Source: Bacillus sp. (in: firmicutes) (lineage in GTDB: Bacteria > Bacillota > Bacilli > Bacillales > Salisediminibacteriaceae). From it: a stretch of 64,000 nt of DNA. How positions within the stretch are numbered: position 1 is the stretch's first letter; every line of letters begins with the position of its first letter. Under the pieces are notes generated by a model. The model saw only the letters and a program-made list of their open reading frames with translations. It was not told where the DNA came from and did no database searches. Below are positions 1 through 10,349 of the stretch, piece by piece. The position numbers were made by a program, and so were the translations under genes. Where the stretch lies: the NCBI GenBank assembly GCA_021208645.1, contig JAJOJL010000050.1, positions 1-64,000 of the forward strand, read 5' to 3'.

Positions 1-250
1 TCTCTACTTTAATCATAACCCACCTCTTGATTGAAGTAGCAGCTAATTTTCCTCTCTACTTTAATCATAACCCACGCCTTGATTGAAGTTAGCGCTAAGT
101 TACCTCTCTTACTTCAATCATAACCCACTTCTTGATTGAAGTAGCTACTAATTTTCTTCTCTACTTAAGTCATAACCACTTCTTGATTGAAGTAGGAACA
201 ACTTTTCCACTCTATTTCCATCAAAAGCACTTTTCAGGATTAAATTAAAT
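1..250. repeat. Tandem array of four 52-bp units, each a hairpin (CTACTTTAATCA...TGATTGAAGTAG), plus a degenerate fifth
   Basis: Units start at about 1, 53, 105 and 157, each 52 bp; arms are reverse complementary within each unit. Confidence 0.9.
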
Positions 251-262
251 TCACTTACAACA

Positions 263-300
263 AAAGGCCAGAGGGTGATACACGCTACCCTCTGGCCTTT
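263..300. terminator. Perfect bidirectional stem-loop terminator downstream of ridA
   Basis: AAAGGCCAGAGGGT-gatacacgct-ACCCTCTGGCCTTT. Confidence 0.9.
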
Positions 301-316
301 ACTTGCAAACTCTAAC

Positions 317-697
317 TTAACCCTTAACTGCAATCACTTCAATTTCTACAAGTCCATCTTTTGGTAAACGTGCCACTTCTACAGCACTTCTTGCTGGGAA
401 TGGCTCAGCAAACTGTTCAGCATAAATAGCATTCACAGCAGCGAAGTCATCCATATTTTTCATAAAAACAGTTGCCTTCACAACGTTAGCCATAGTGCAG
501 CCTGCCGCTTCCAATACTGCTTCAATGTTTTTGAAAACCTGTTTTGTTTGTGCCTCAAGACCCTCCAACAATTCACCTGTTTCCGGATCCATTCCTAGCT
601 GGCCCGAGGAATAAACAAAATTACCAGTAATAACTGCTTGCGAGTACGGTCCAATTGCTCCTGGTGCATTTTTTGTTGCTACTACTTCCTTTGTCAT
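317..697 (-). CDS. ridA: RidA family reactive intermediate/imine deaminase
   Basis: 126 aa; N-term [12 protein letters not shown] and C-term [22 protein letters not shown] typical of RidA/YjgF. Confidence 0.95.
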   Translation of the reverse strand: MTKEVVATKNAPGAIGPYSQAVITGNFVYSSGQLGMDPETGELLEGLEAQTKQVFKNIEAVLEAAGCTMANVVKATVFMKNMDDFAAVNAIYAEQFAEPFPARSAVEVARLPKDGLVEIEVIAVKG

Positions 698-814
698 GGT
701 CTAAACACCCTTTCCATTTAGCGTATGTATTTTAATAGTTCTATCCATAGAAGAGAATTCCCTTTTCCACTGCCCTTTATGTTTTTCGCAAAAGATCTAT
801 AGTAACATTTCCCC

Positions 815-1777
815 TTATATCTTCCGCATTTTCACGGATTCTACTAAATGCTCGTCCCCTTTATGGAGGATTAAGTCAGCACGGGACCTGGTGGGGAGGA
901 TATTCTCCAACAGATTCTTACGGTTAATGGTGTTCCAAATGCTCTCCGCCATTTCAAAAGCCTCTTCGTCGCTGATTCCGGCAAACTTTCGAAAATAGGA
1001 ATCTTCATGGCGGAAGGCCGTTTCCTTTAAGATCTTGAACCTTTGTACATACCATTGAAAAATATTTTTTTCATCAGCATCCACAAAAATCGAGAAATCG
1101 AAGAAATCAGAAACGGATAGCTGGTCAATTGTATGCCCATCCGTTATTTTCGGTGGCTGCAAGACATTTATTCCTTCCACAATCACCACATCAGGGCTAG
1201 AAATGATTTGCTCCTTGTCAGGAATCACATCGTAGGTAATGTGGGAGTAAACGGGCGCCTTCACTTCCCCGTTTCCTGACTTTAGCTGGGACAAAACATG
1301 AAGTAAATTGGAAATGTCATAGCTTTCAGGGAATCCCTTCTTATTCATTAAGCCCTTCTCTTCCAAAACTTTGTTCGGCATTAAAAATCCATCGGTTGTC
1401 AATAGATCTACGTTAGGCTTATTGGGCCAGCGGGAGATCAACGTTTTTAACACACGGGCCATGGTGCTTTTCCCAACAGCAACACTGCCGGCGATACCAA
1501 TAATATAAGGAACTTTTTTTACATTTGTCCGTAAAAAAGTGTTGCGGCTGTCGTGAAGCTCCTTTGTAGCTCTTGCGTGGAGATACAAAAGTCTCGACAG
1601 GGGCATATAGATTTTAGCCACTTCTTCCATATTAAGTACTTCGTTTAACCCCTTTAATTCCTCAATATCCTCCTCTGTGATGGTCATTGGTGCAGAGGAA
1701 CGGAGACTTGCCCAGTCGTTCCGGTTAAAAGTTATGTATGGAGTAAAATTATCATGATTTTCCATGGGCCACCTCAA
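815..1777 (-). CDS. coaA: Type I pantothenate kinase
   Basis: 320 aa; IGIAGSVAVGKSTMARVL P-loop and TTDGFLMPN motif of bacterial CoaA. Confidence 0.93.
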   Translation of the reverse strand: MRWPMENHDNFTPYITFNRNDWASLRSSAPMTITEEDIEELKGLNEVLNMEEVAKIYMPLSRLLYLHARATKELHDSRNTFLRTNVKKVPYIIGIAGSVAVGKSTMARVLKTLISRWPNKPNVDLLTTDGFLMPNKVLEEKGLMNKKGFPESYDISNLLHVLSQLKSGNGEVKAPVYSHITYDVIPDKEQIISSPDVVIVEGINVLQPPKITDGHTIDQLSVSDFFDFSIFVDADEKNIFQWYVQRFKILKETAFRHEDSYFRKFAGISDEEAFEMAESIWNTINRKNLLENILPTRSRADLILHKGDEHLVESVKMRKI

Positions 1778-2382
1778 CTAAGACTTCATCATTACTGCAA
1801 ATATCTTTAAATTTAGGCTACGCTTTCTCCATTGTAATTGATTATAAGATAGAAAGCACACACTATTGGTGATTTTTTGCAAAATTCCAACCTTACTTAT
1901 TATATTACAAGTCGTTAGAAAAGAAGATTTTTTTGCTCAGATTGTTTTTGTATTTACTCAAAAAAATACTAGATGAAAATAGAATTAATATTTTTGAGTA
2001 ATAGAATTTATTCTTAGTTTAACTTTGCGCAACCATCGAAGTTTCTAGTTTTGTTGGATTTCTAATGATATTCAAATCAACGCTAATACCCTATTATCTA
2101 TACAATTACACCATAAATCCTAATGATCCAATACATCTATTTAATTTCTAGTCATTTCCTAGCAATTTGTGGAATATTATATTTCGATTGCAAAATTATT
2201 ACAAAATTTTAAAAATTTTTATTGCTTTATTTTCAGAATTATAGTAATTTTCTATTAACCCCTATTGTTTTACATTAGAGCAATACATAAGAACACATAC
2301 TACTATTTTTACAAGCATTCGACAAAAAGTTTTAAAAAAACGAAAAATACTCCTAATTTTCGAAAGGGGGAGCTGAAAACTT

Positions 2383-3399
2383 ATGAAAAAACCAGTCTTA
2401 GAAATTAATCAGCTTCAAACTCACTTTTTCACAGACAGGGGAGAAGTTCCTGCTGTAGATAATGTGAGTTTTGCTATACATGAAGGGGAAGTTCTTGGTG
2501 TCGTAGGAGAATCAGGTTGTGGTAAAAGCGTTACCTCACTGTCTGTTATGGGCTTAGTCCCTAACCCTCCAGGGAAAATTGTGGGAGGCGAAATCATATT
2601 TAGAGAGCTTGTTTCTAACAATTTAAGAGAAGAAGACTTAGTAAAGATTAGCAAAAAAAAGACTCCGGCAAATTCGTGGCAATCAAATTGCCATGATCTT
2701 TCAAGAGCCGATGACTTCGTTAGATCCCCTGTTTACAATCGGGTTTCAAATAATTGAAGTCATAAAAATCATCAGAAGGTTACAAAGAAAGAAGCACGGA
2801 TGAAAGCCATTGATATGCTAAAGCTCGTTGGAATTCCACGGGCAGACCAAGTAGTAGATGAATACCCTCATCAGTTGTCAGGGGGAATGCGGCAACGGGT
2901 GATGATAGCCATCGCCATGGCTTGTGATCCGGAGGTTCTCATTGCCGATGAACCAACTACCGCATTGGATGTTACGATTCAAGCTCAAATACTAGATTTG
3001 ATGAAAAAACTCAATAAAGAAAAGGGAACAGCTATCATGTTAATTACCCATGACCTCGGTGTTGTAGCAGAAATGTGTGACAGGGTGGTGGTTATGTATG
3101 CTGGCAAGGTGGTAGAAGAGGGAACTGTTCGAACTATCTTAAAGGAACCGAAACACCCTTACACAAAAGGATTAATTCGCTCACTCCCTAAAATGAGTAA
3201 GCGAGATGAGCGACTCTATTCCATTCCAGGAAATGTTCCAAAGCCAGGATCCATAAAAGCAGGCTGTCGCTTTGCTGCCCGCTGTGAAGAGGTATTTGAT
3301 CGCTGCTACAAGGAAGACCCGGAACTATTAGATCTTTCCGGTGGCCATACGTGCCGCTGCTTCCTTTATGAAAAGGAAGGAGAGGTCGCCTATGTCTAA
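2383..3399 (+). pseudogene. Dipeptide/oligopeptide ABC transporter ATP-binding protein (DppD/OppD-like), two compensating frameshifts as given
   Basis: Walker A GESGCGKS in 2383-2757, LSGGMRQR and Walker B in 2800-3399; the missing middle ([35 protein letters not shown]) is present in another frame between an A8 run (~2652) and an A5 run (~2764). Confidence 0.85.
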
Positions 3400-4378
3400 T
3401 GCAAAACAACCATTACTGGAAGTGAAAGGCTTAAAAAAGTATTTTGACATCACTGGTGGTATTTTATCCCGTAAAGTCGGCGAAGTGAAAGCTGTCGATG
3501 ACGTTTCATTTGCGGTGTATGAAGGAGAAGTACTTGGAATTGTTGGGGAGTCTGGCTGTGGAAAATCAACGACAGGAAAAACTCTACTTCGACTCATTGA
3601 ACCAACGGAAGGCCAAGTAATTTTTGATGGAGAAGACATTACGAATCTCGATACAGAAGGGATGAGGAAAAAAAGGCGGGATATGCAAATCATATTCCAG
3701 GATCCATACGCCTCTCTTAACCCTCGTCATAAAGTAGAAAAAATTCTTAGTGAACCGTTGATTGTACACGGAATTGGTACAAAGGAAGAAAGAAAAGAGA
3801 AAGTGAAAAAAATTCTTGAGGTAGTTGGTTTGCCTGGAGAGCACGCATCCCGTTATCCCCACCAATTTAGTGGGGGGCAACGACAGCGTATTGGTATTGC
3901 CCGCGCTTTAATTGTTAATCCAAAGCTAATTGTTTGTGATGAGCCCGTTTCAGCCCTAGACGTTTCTATTCAATCACAAATTCTAAACTTAATGGAAGAT
4001 TTACAAGAGGAATTTGGGTTAACCTATGTGTTTATTGCCCACGATTTAAGTGTTGTAAAACATATTAGTGATCGAGTTGGAGTTATGTACTTAGGACGTA
4101 TGGTGGAATTAACGGACAATGAAAAGCTTTATGATAATCCGTTACATCCTTATACGAAATCATTGCTCTCTGCAGTACCTGATCCGGACCCAGACTTTAA
4201 AAGGGAGAGAGTGATTTTGCAAGGGGATGTTCCTAGTCCGTCTAATCCTCCGTCTGGATGTGCTTTTCATACTCGTTGTCCTGATTGTATGGACATTTGT
4301 AAAACGGTTAGACCAGAGTTCCAAGAAGTTTCTGATAACCATTTTGTAGCCTGTCATCTATATGAAGATAGTAGATGA
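3395..4378 (+). CDS. Dipeptide/oligopeptide ABC transporter ATP-binding protein (DppF/OppF-like)
   Basis: [28 protein letters not shown]-terminal oligo_HPY cysteine region; probable start [18 protein letters not shown] within the ORF. Confidence 0.92.
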   Translation, partial: SNAKQPLLEVKGLKKYFDITGGILSRKVGEVKAVDDVSFAVYEGEVLGIVGESGCGKSTTGKTLLRLIEPTEGQVIFDGEDITNLDTEGMRKKRRDMQIIFQDPYASLNPRHKVEKILSEPLIVHGIGTKEERKEKVKKILEVVGLPGEHASRYPHQFSGGQRQRIGIARALIVNPKLIVCDEPVSALDVSIQSQILNLMEDLQEEFGLTYVFIAHDLSVVKHISDRVGVMYLGRMVELTDNEKLYDNPLHPYTKSLLSAVPDPDPDFKRERVILQGDVPSPSNPPSGCAFHTRCPDCMDICKTVRPEFQEVSDNHFVACHLYEDSR

Positions 4379-4400
4379 TAGATTACAAATGTTATAAAGT

Positions 4401-4632
4401 GGCGCTGTTAAATTTTGATGTTGATTTTTGCTACAGGAGCTCGCTTTCCGCGGGCAACGCTTCAGCCTCCTCGTTCCTGCGGGGTCTTCAGCTGTTGCTT
4501 TTCCCGCAGGACTTTGAGATGCTTCGTGGGGGAATCCCACGCACGAAGAAAATGTGAAGCATTTTCGAGGAGTCTCGCTCCTTTCGCAAAATCAACGCTA
4601 ATCAAAAATCAATACTAACCTTTAACAGAGCC
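4401..4632 (+). mobile_element. MITE-like dispersed element, copy 1 (232 bp)
   Basis: Terminal inverted repeats GGCGCTGTTAAA...TTTAACAGAGCC; same length and highly similar in reverse orientation at 33873-34104. Confidence 0.8.
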
Positions 4633-4666
4633 TAAAAAAAGACCTATATTTAAGGGGGATGACGTA

Positions 4667-6343
4667 ATGAAGAAAAGCTTTTGGTTGCTGTTGCTTTCTC
4701 TCATTCTAGTAGTTGCTCTTGCTGCCTGTGGCGGTGACGACGAGCCTGCTGATGGTGGAAGTGACGGGGATGACACCACCGACACAACTGACGACGGAAC
4801 AGATGATGCTACAGAGGAAAGCACATCAGGCGGTACTTTAATTTTTGCCCGTGGTGGAGACTCTGTAAGTCTCGACTATGCTAGTGTTACAGACGGTGAA
4901 TCTTCCCGAGTAACAAAACAAATCTATGAAACATTGTTAGAGTTCGATGATTCTACCTTCGATATTGGTCCTGGCTTAGCCCACGACTGGGACGTAAGTG
5001 ATGATGGATTGACATTTACATTCTACTTACGTGAAGGTGTACAGTTCCATGACGGAACAGATTTTAACGCTGAGGCTGTTAAACTAAACTTCGAGCGTTG
5101 GGCAGACCCAGATCACGAGTATGCCTTTACGGATCAAGGTTACAGCTACAGTGTATATGGAACTCAATTTGGCGGATTTAAAGGCGACCCTGGACACGTA
5201 ATCAGCGAGATCAACGTACTCGATGACCTTACGGTGGAATTTGTCCTAAATGAGCAATTAGGTTCTTTCATTCAAAATATGGGGATGAGCTATTTCGCCA
5301 TCACTTCTCCTGCTGCATTTGAAGAGCATGGAAGTGCCATTAACGAAAACCCTGTCGGTACTGGTCCATTTAAGTTTGTTAGCTGGACAAAGGACGACAA
5401 CATTGTATTAGAAAGAAACGAAAATTACTGGAAAGCTGGTTATCCAAAGCTTGACCGTGTTATTTTCCAAGTTATCCCTGATAACTCTGCTCGTCTAACA
5501 GCACTACGTGCCGGCGAGATTGATATTATGGACGGTTTAAGCCCGGATGATGTGGCTGCTATCGAAGCAGATCCAGATTTAAATGTTTTCGAACGTACAG
5601 AAAATAATATTGGTTACCTTGGCTTCAACAACGAAAAATATCCATTTGATAATGTATTAGTTCGTCGTGCGTTAAACCATGCAGTCGATAAAGAAGGGTT
5701 AATGGCTATGTTATATAGCGGCCTTGCTATTCCTGCGAAAAACATTATTCCGCCAGCGTACCTTGGTTACAACGATGACGTACAAGAGTATGAATATAAC
5801 CCTGAGTTAGCAATGGAGCTTCTTGCAGAAGCTGGCTATCCTGATGGACTTGAGTTCGACTTATGGACAATGCCAGTTGCTCGTCCATACATGCCAGATC
5901 CACAGCGTGCAGCAGAGGTTCTTCAACAGAACTTCGCAGATATTGGTGTAACAGCTAACATCGTTACGCATGAGTGGGCAACGTATCTAGAGCTTACTCA
6001 GCAAGGGGATCAAGACGTATTTATGTTAGGTTGGTCTGGTGTTAACGGTGACCCTGACTACTTCTTTGGTAACTTGTTACACAGTGCGGCTATTCCTGGT
6101 GGTAACCGTACGTTCTACCGTAACTCTGAGGTAGACGCATTGTTTGACCAAGCGAAAGTAAGTGTTGATTTCGATGAGCGTGCAGAGCTTTACAGACAAG
6201 CACAACAGCTTGTACATGAAGATGCACCGATGATCAACTTAGTTCATACTCGTCCTGTTTTAGCTGGTAGTGTGCGCGTAAGAAATTACGTTCCACATCC
6301 ATCTACTAGTGAAGCATTAACTTACGTTGAGATTGACGAGTAA
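4667..6343 (+). CDS. Peptide ABC transporter substrate-binding lipoprotein (SBP_bac_5 family)
   Basis: Lipobox LAAC followed by a very acidic linker; SBP family 5 features; SD aaggggg. Confidence 0.92.
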   Translation: MKKSFWLLLLSLILVVALAACGGDDEPADGGSDGDDTTDTTDDGTDDATEESTSGGTLIFARGGDSVSLDYASVTDGESSRVTKQIYETLLEFDDSTFDIGPGLAHDWDVSDDGLTFTFYLREGVQFHDGTDFNAEAVKLNFERWADPDHEYAFTDQGYSYSVYGTQFGGFKGDPGHVISEINVLDDLTVEFVLNEQLGSFIQNMGMSYFAITSPAAFEEHGSAINENPVGTGPFKFVSWTKDDNIVLERNENYWKAGYPKLDRVIFQVIPDNSARLTALRAGEIDIMDGLSPDDVAAIEADPDLNVFERTENNIGYLGFNNEKYPFDNVLVRRALNHAVDKEGLMAMLYSGLAIPAKNIIPPAYLGYNDDVQEYEYNPELAMELLAEAGYPDGLEFDLWTMPVARPYMPDPQRAAEVLQQNFADIGVTANIVTHEWATYLELTQQGDQDVFMLGWSGVNGDPDYFFGNLLHSAAIPGGNRTFYRNSEVDALFDQAKVSVDFDERAELYRQAQQLVHEDAPMINLVHTRPVLAGSVRVRNYVPHPSTSEALTYVEIDE

Positions 6344-6436
6344 AATTTTTTCCAGAGTCTCGGGTCGTTTAAAGTGTTGTATTTAAACTACTGACTTAAA
6401 TAGACTTCCGTGTTCTGTGAGTAATTTTTAATGTCT

Positions 6437-6510
6437 AAAAGGGGAGTTATGAAGTGGATGAATTGTAATCGTACAAATCCATTGCAATTCGCCACTCTCC
6501 TCCCCTTTTT
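6437..6510 (+). terminator. Intra-operon terminator/attenuator between the binding protein and permease genes
   Basis: Nested stem AAAAGGGGAG..AGTGG..GAATTG-AAT / ATT-CAATTC..CCACT..CTCCCCTTTT followed by T-rich tract. Confidence 0.75.
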
Positions 6511-6589
6511 ATTATCTTTTATTTTCTATTGATTGTCTTTACGACCTGATTTTGCACTTATAGATACATACGTCTGATGGAAGTTAGAG

Positions 6590-7600
6590 GTGAATTCCAT
6601 GGTTTCTTATACAATTCGAAGATTATTAATGCTTATACCTGTATTAATTGGAATGAGTTTAATTACATTTTCCATTGTACATCTTATTCCAGGTAATCCA
6701 GCGCAGGTTATCCTCGGAGAGCAGGCAACCCCACAAGCAATTGCCAACCTTGAAGAACAACTAGGGTTAAATGAGCCTTATTTTGTTCAATACACAAAAT
6801 ACGCTTGGGGCCTTTTACAAGGAGATCTTGGTACCTCCTTACGTACAAAGTCTGAAATCTCCAAAGAGATATGGCCTTACTTAGCTGGAACGATGGAACT
6901 GACCTTTTTTGCGATGTTATTTGCAATAATCGTCGGGGTTAATGCAGGTATAATCAGCGCTTGGAAGCAAAATTCCTTGTTTGATTATACAGCAATGGTT
7001 ATTGCACTTGTTGGGGTATCCATGCCAATTTTCTGGCTTGGGTTAATGCAGCAATGGGTATTTGCTCAGGAGTTAGGCTGGCTTCCAGCTTTCGGGCGGC
7101 AAAACCCGAGGGATCCTGTGGAAGCAATTACCCACTTTTATCTGATTGATACCTTGCTCAATGGCAGGATGGATCAATTTTGGACATCCTTTAGGCACCT
7201 AATTTTACCAAGTATCGCCCTAGGTACGATACCTATGGCAATCATTGCACGTATGACCCGTTCCAGTATGTTAGAAGTGTTGCGTTCTGACTATATTCGT
7301 ACGATTGAAGCAAAAGGGTCAAAAACATTTGCAGTTATTTACCGCCACGGCTTTAAAAATGCTGTTATTCCAGTACTTACAGTTGTTGGTCTGCAAGCCG
7401 GGACACTTCTAGGCGGAGCAATTTTAACAGAAACGATTTTTAGCTGGCCTGGCATTGGCCGTTATGTTTTCCAAGCAATCGGGAATCGTGATTACCCTGT
7501 TATTCAATCTGGTATTCTAGTGATTGCATTCATGTTCGTCATCATTAACTTAATTGTAGACCTTCTCTACAGCTACATTGATCCAAGGATTAAATATTAG
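6590..7600 (+). CDS. ABC transporter permease (DppB/OppB-like)
   Basis: BPD_transp_1 features; N-term YTIRRLLMLIPVLIGMSLITF; EAKGSKTFAVIYRHGFKNAVIPV loop. Confidence 0.93.
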   Translation: MNSMVSYTIRRLLMLIPVLIGMSLITFSIVHLIPGNPAQVILGEQATPQAIANLEEQLGLNEPYFVQYTKYAWGLLQGDLGTSLRTKSEISKEIWPYLAGTMELTFFAMLFAIIVGVNAGIISAWKQNSLFDYTAMVIALVGVSMPIFWLGLMQQWVFAQELGWLPAFGRQNPRDPVEAITHFYLIDTLLNGRMDQFWTSFRHLILPSIALGTIPMAIIARMTRSSMLEVLRSDYIRTIEAKGSKTFAVIYRHGFKNAVIPVLTVVGLQAGTLLGGAILTETIFSWPGIGRYVFQAIGNRDYPVIQSGILVIAFMFVIINLIVDLLYSYIDPRIKY

Positions 7601-7618
7601 GGAAAGGGGGGCATCTAC

Positions 7619-8542
7619 ATGGAACCAGAAAAACAAACAAAAGAGATACAAACGGTTGACCCTGGTCAACAAACTCCCAATTCTAACGGCAAGGTGGAAT
7701 CCATCTCCCCTTGGAAGGAGGCTTATTGGCAATTAAGAAAAAATAAGCTAGCTATTATCGGCTTAATTATCATATCATCGTTTGTACTCGTTGCGATTTT
7801 TGCACCTTTTTTAACAAAGTATACTTACGAGGGAATGAATGCAGCCGTTCGACTGCAAGGGCCCTCCGTCGACCATTGGCTCGGTACGGATTATGCGGGA
7901 CGTGATATATTTACGAGAATCATTTACGGAGCTAGAATCTCCTTAATGGTTGGTTTGTTCGCCGTAACGGGAGCCATGTTTTTTGGTACATTACTAGGGA
8001 TTGTAGCAGGATATTATGGACGCTGGGTTGACATGCTTATCTCCCGTATATTTGACATTATGCTAGCCTTTCCTAGTATTCTACTAGCGATTGCCATCGT
8101 TGCTATCCTAGGACCATCTTTGCAAAATGCCATGATCGCTATTGCTATTATAAATATCCCTATATTCGGTCGTCTCGTTCGATCGAAGGTTATATCTATC
8201 AGGTCAGAAGAATATATTTTGGCAGCGAGAGCACAAGGTATGAAAAATGGTAGAATATTGCTCCATCATATTCTACCAAACAGTATTGCACCAATTATCG
8301 TTCAAGCCACCTTGGGGTTTGGTACAGCCATTCTAGAAGCTGCTGCATTAGGTTTCTTAGGATTAGGAGCACAACCGCCTCAGCCAGAGTGGGGGCGTAT
8401 GTTATCAGATTCACGGGATTACATCCAAAGTGCTCCCTGGACCGTTTTATTCCCAGGTCTATCCATCATGTTGGTAGTATTAGGGTTTAACATGATCGGT
8501 GACGGCTTGCGGGATGCGCTGGATCCGAAGATGAAGAATTAG
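7619..8542 (+). CDS. ABC transporter permease (DppC/OppC-like)
   Basis: LGTDYAGRDIFTRIIYGARISL and EYILAARAQGMKNGRILLHHILPN motifs. Confidence 0.93.
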   Translation: MEPEKQTKEIQTVDPGQQTPNSNGKVESISPWKEAYWQLRKNKLAIIGLIIISSFVLVAIFAPFLTKYTYEGMNAAVRLQGPSVDHWLGTDYAGRDIFTRIIYGARISLMVGLFAVTGAMFFGTLLGIVAGYYGRWVDMLISRIFDIMLAFPSILLAIAIVAILGPSLQNAMIAIAIINIPIFGRLVRSKVISIRSEEYILAARAQGMKNGRILLHHILPNSIAPIIVQATLGFGTAILEAAALGFLGLGAQPPQPEWGRMLSDSRDYIQSAPWTVLFPGLSIMLVVLGFNMIGDGLRDALDPKMKN

Positions 8543-8586
8543 GTTGGGGATTTGTTGTGGATGGTTAAATTAGGAAGTGATTAAGG

Positions 8587-8625
8587 AAGGTGCACAGCCT
8601 GAGAGTGGCTGCGCACCTTTCTTTG
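8587..8625 (+). terminator. Rho-independent terminator of the ABC operon
   Basis: AAGGTGCaCAGCC-tgagagt-GGCTGcGCACCTTTC. Confidence 0.85.
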
Positions 8626-8639
8626 GTCTCTTTTAAGTG

Positions 8640-8990
8640 GAAATTTACTCGGTTTATTACACTTTCGAAAATATTTCGTGCAATAGCCACAAACGAACGG
8701 TTCTATCTACTCGGTTTTCCTCGACTGAATTGTTTTCGTGTTCATTGAACGCTTCTATCTACTCGATTCTGCCTCGTACAGCTTGATTTCGCGTTCATTG
8801 AACGCTTCTATCTACTCGCTTTTCCCAATCCAGCCTGGTTTCGCGTTCATTGAGCGGCTCTATCTACTCGTTTTTCCCAAACCAGTCTGTTTTCATGCCC
8901 ATTGAACGCTTCTATCTACTCGTTTTCAAACCAGCCTGGTTTCGTGCTCATAGAACAGACCTACCAACTCGTTTTTTCCCGAACTAGCTT
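8640..8990. repeat. ~52-bp tandem array (GTTCATTGAACGCTTCTATCTACTCG units)
   Basis: tctatctactcg motif at 8702, 8754, 8807, 8859, 8911: spacing 52, 53, 52, 52. Confidence 0.92.
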
Positions 8991-9036
8991 AAATTCACCG
9001 TCCACAACAAATCAGACACATCCCTAAACCTACCCC

Positions 9037-10185
9037 CTAATCAATCCTCTCAATAATCGTGGCATTGGCCATTCCGAAGCCTTCACAAATCGCCTGCAAC
9101 CCGTAACGGCCGCCCCGCTGCTCTAACGCATTCATCAACGTCACCATCACCCGCGCGCCACTTGCCCCGAGGGGATGGCCGAGAGCAATCGCTCCCCCAT
9201 ATACATTCAGCTTCTCTCGGTCAGCGCCCATCTCCTTCAACCACACCAAAGGCACCGAAGCAAACGCTTCGTTCACCTCATACAAGTCCATATCAGCTAA
9301 CGTCATGCCAGCCTTCTCCAATACTTTTTTCGTAGCAGGTATGGGACCTGTCAGCATCAATGTTGGGTCTGAACCCACAACACTCCGCGCCACGATCCGG
9401 AACCGAGGTTTTAACCCTAACGCCTCCGCTTTTTCACGGCTCATTAACAGCACCGCCGCCGCACCATCACTAATTTGCGAAGAATTGCCTGCCGTAATCA
9501 CCCCGTCCTCCTGAAAAGCAGGCTTCAACTCACCAAGCTTCTCCAAAGACGTATTTTCCCGTGGCCCTTCGTCATCATTGACCCATTCGTTGATGCCATC
9601 CCCCTTCACCTTCACAGACATGATTTCCTTTTTGAAAACACCATCACGCCTCGCCTTCACTGCCCGCGCGTGACTCTCCAAGGCAAAACTGTCCAATTCC
9701 TCCCGGGACATTTCCCAAATCTCCGCAATCCGCTCTGCAGACAATCCTTGATTGATAATTTCATACTTTTCAGTCAACACAGGGCTGTAGCCTGCATCCT
9801 GCATATTTGAAAACATGGGCACCCGTGACATACTCTCAACACCACAAGCAACGACCACATCCATATCGCCACTAGCTATGGCCTGCGAAGCAAAATGAAT
9901 TGCCTGCTGACTAGAGCCGCATTGCCGATCGATGGTCACACCTGGCACGTGTATGGGAAATCCCGCAATTAGGGCGGCTGTTCTGGCAATATCCGGTGCC
10001 TGCTCCCCCACCTGTCCAACACAGCCTGCGATAACGTCCTCCACTTCCTTCGGGTCAACATTTGCCTTTTTCATGAGTCCAGCAAGGGTTTTTGCCAACA
10101 ATTCATCCGGTCGAATGTGACTTAATTTCCCATTCCGCTTCCCAATGGGCGTTCTAACCGCATCAATAATCACCGTTTCCCGCAT
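9037..10185 (-). CDS. Thiolase family protein (acetyl-CoA acetyltransferase / 3-ketoacyl-CoA thiolase)
   Basis: VDRQCGSSQQAIHFA-type active site, NVYGGAIALGHPLGASGARV, CEGFGMANATI. Confidence 0.95.
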   Translation of the reverse strand: MRETVIIDAVRTPIGKRNGKLSHIRPDELLAKTLAGLMKKANVDPKEVEDVIAGCVGQVGEQAPDIARTAALIAGFPIHVPGVTIDRQCGSSQQAIHFASQAIASGDMDVVVACGVESMSRVPMFSNMQDAGYSPVLTEKYEIINQGLSAERIAEIWEMSREELDSFALESHARAVKARRDGVFKKEIMSVKVKGDGINEWVNDDEGPRENTSLEKLGELKPAFQEDGVITAGNSSQISDGAAAVLLMSREKAEALGLKPRFRIVARSVVGSDPTLMLTGPIPATKKVLEKAGMTLADMDLYEVNEAFASVPLVWLKEMGADREKLNVYGGAIALGHPLGASGARVMVTLMNALEQRGGRYGLQAICEGFGMANATIIERID

Positions 10186-10349
10186 AGAAGCTCACTCTCC
10201 TTCACTTGATTCAGGGTAATACTTAATTTATTCGCTAATGACTGACTTTTTCCTGTTAAAAAATCATTTAATATAGTTTGCAAGTGAGGGCGTGCTTAAA
10301 AAGTAACTTTATTTGGCAAGCTAGATATTGCTTAAAAAAATCACTTTGG

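Noticed and set aside
2652-2659. Programmed frameshifting at A8 in the DppD-like gene
   Set aside because: Two opposite single-base errors are needed and similar breaks occur in many unrelated genes, so homopolymer error or mutation is simpler.
4415-4618. 67-aa ORF (MMLIFATGARFPRATLQPPRSCGVF...) with a near-identical ORF at 33855-34091
   Set aside because: Both lie inside the MITE-like element; similarity is due to the repeat, with no SD or family support.
8640-8990. CRISPR-like regular spacing
   Set aside because: No invariant repeat with unique spacers; units are entire 52-bp diverged copies, and no cas genes are in the window.
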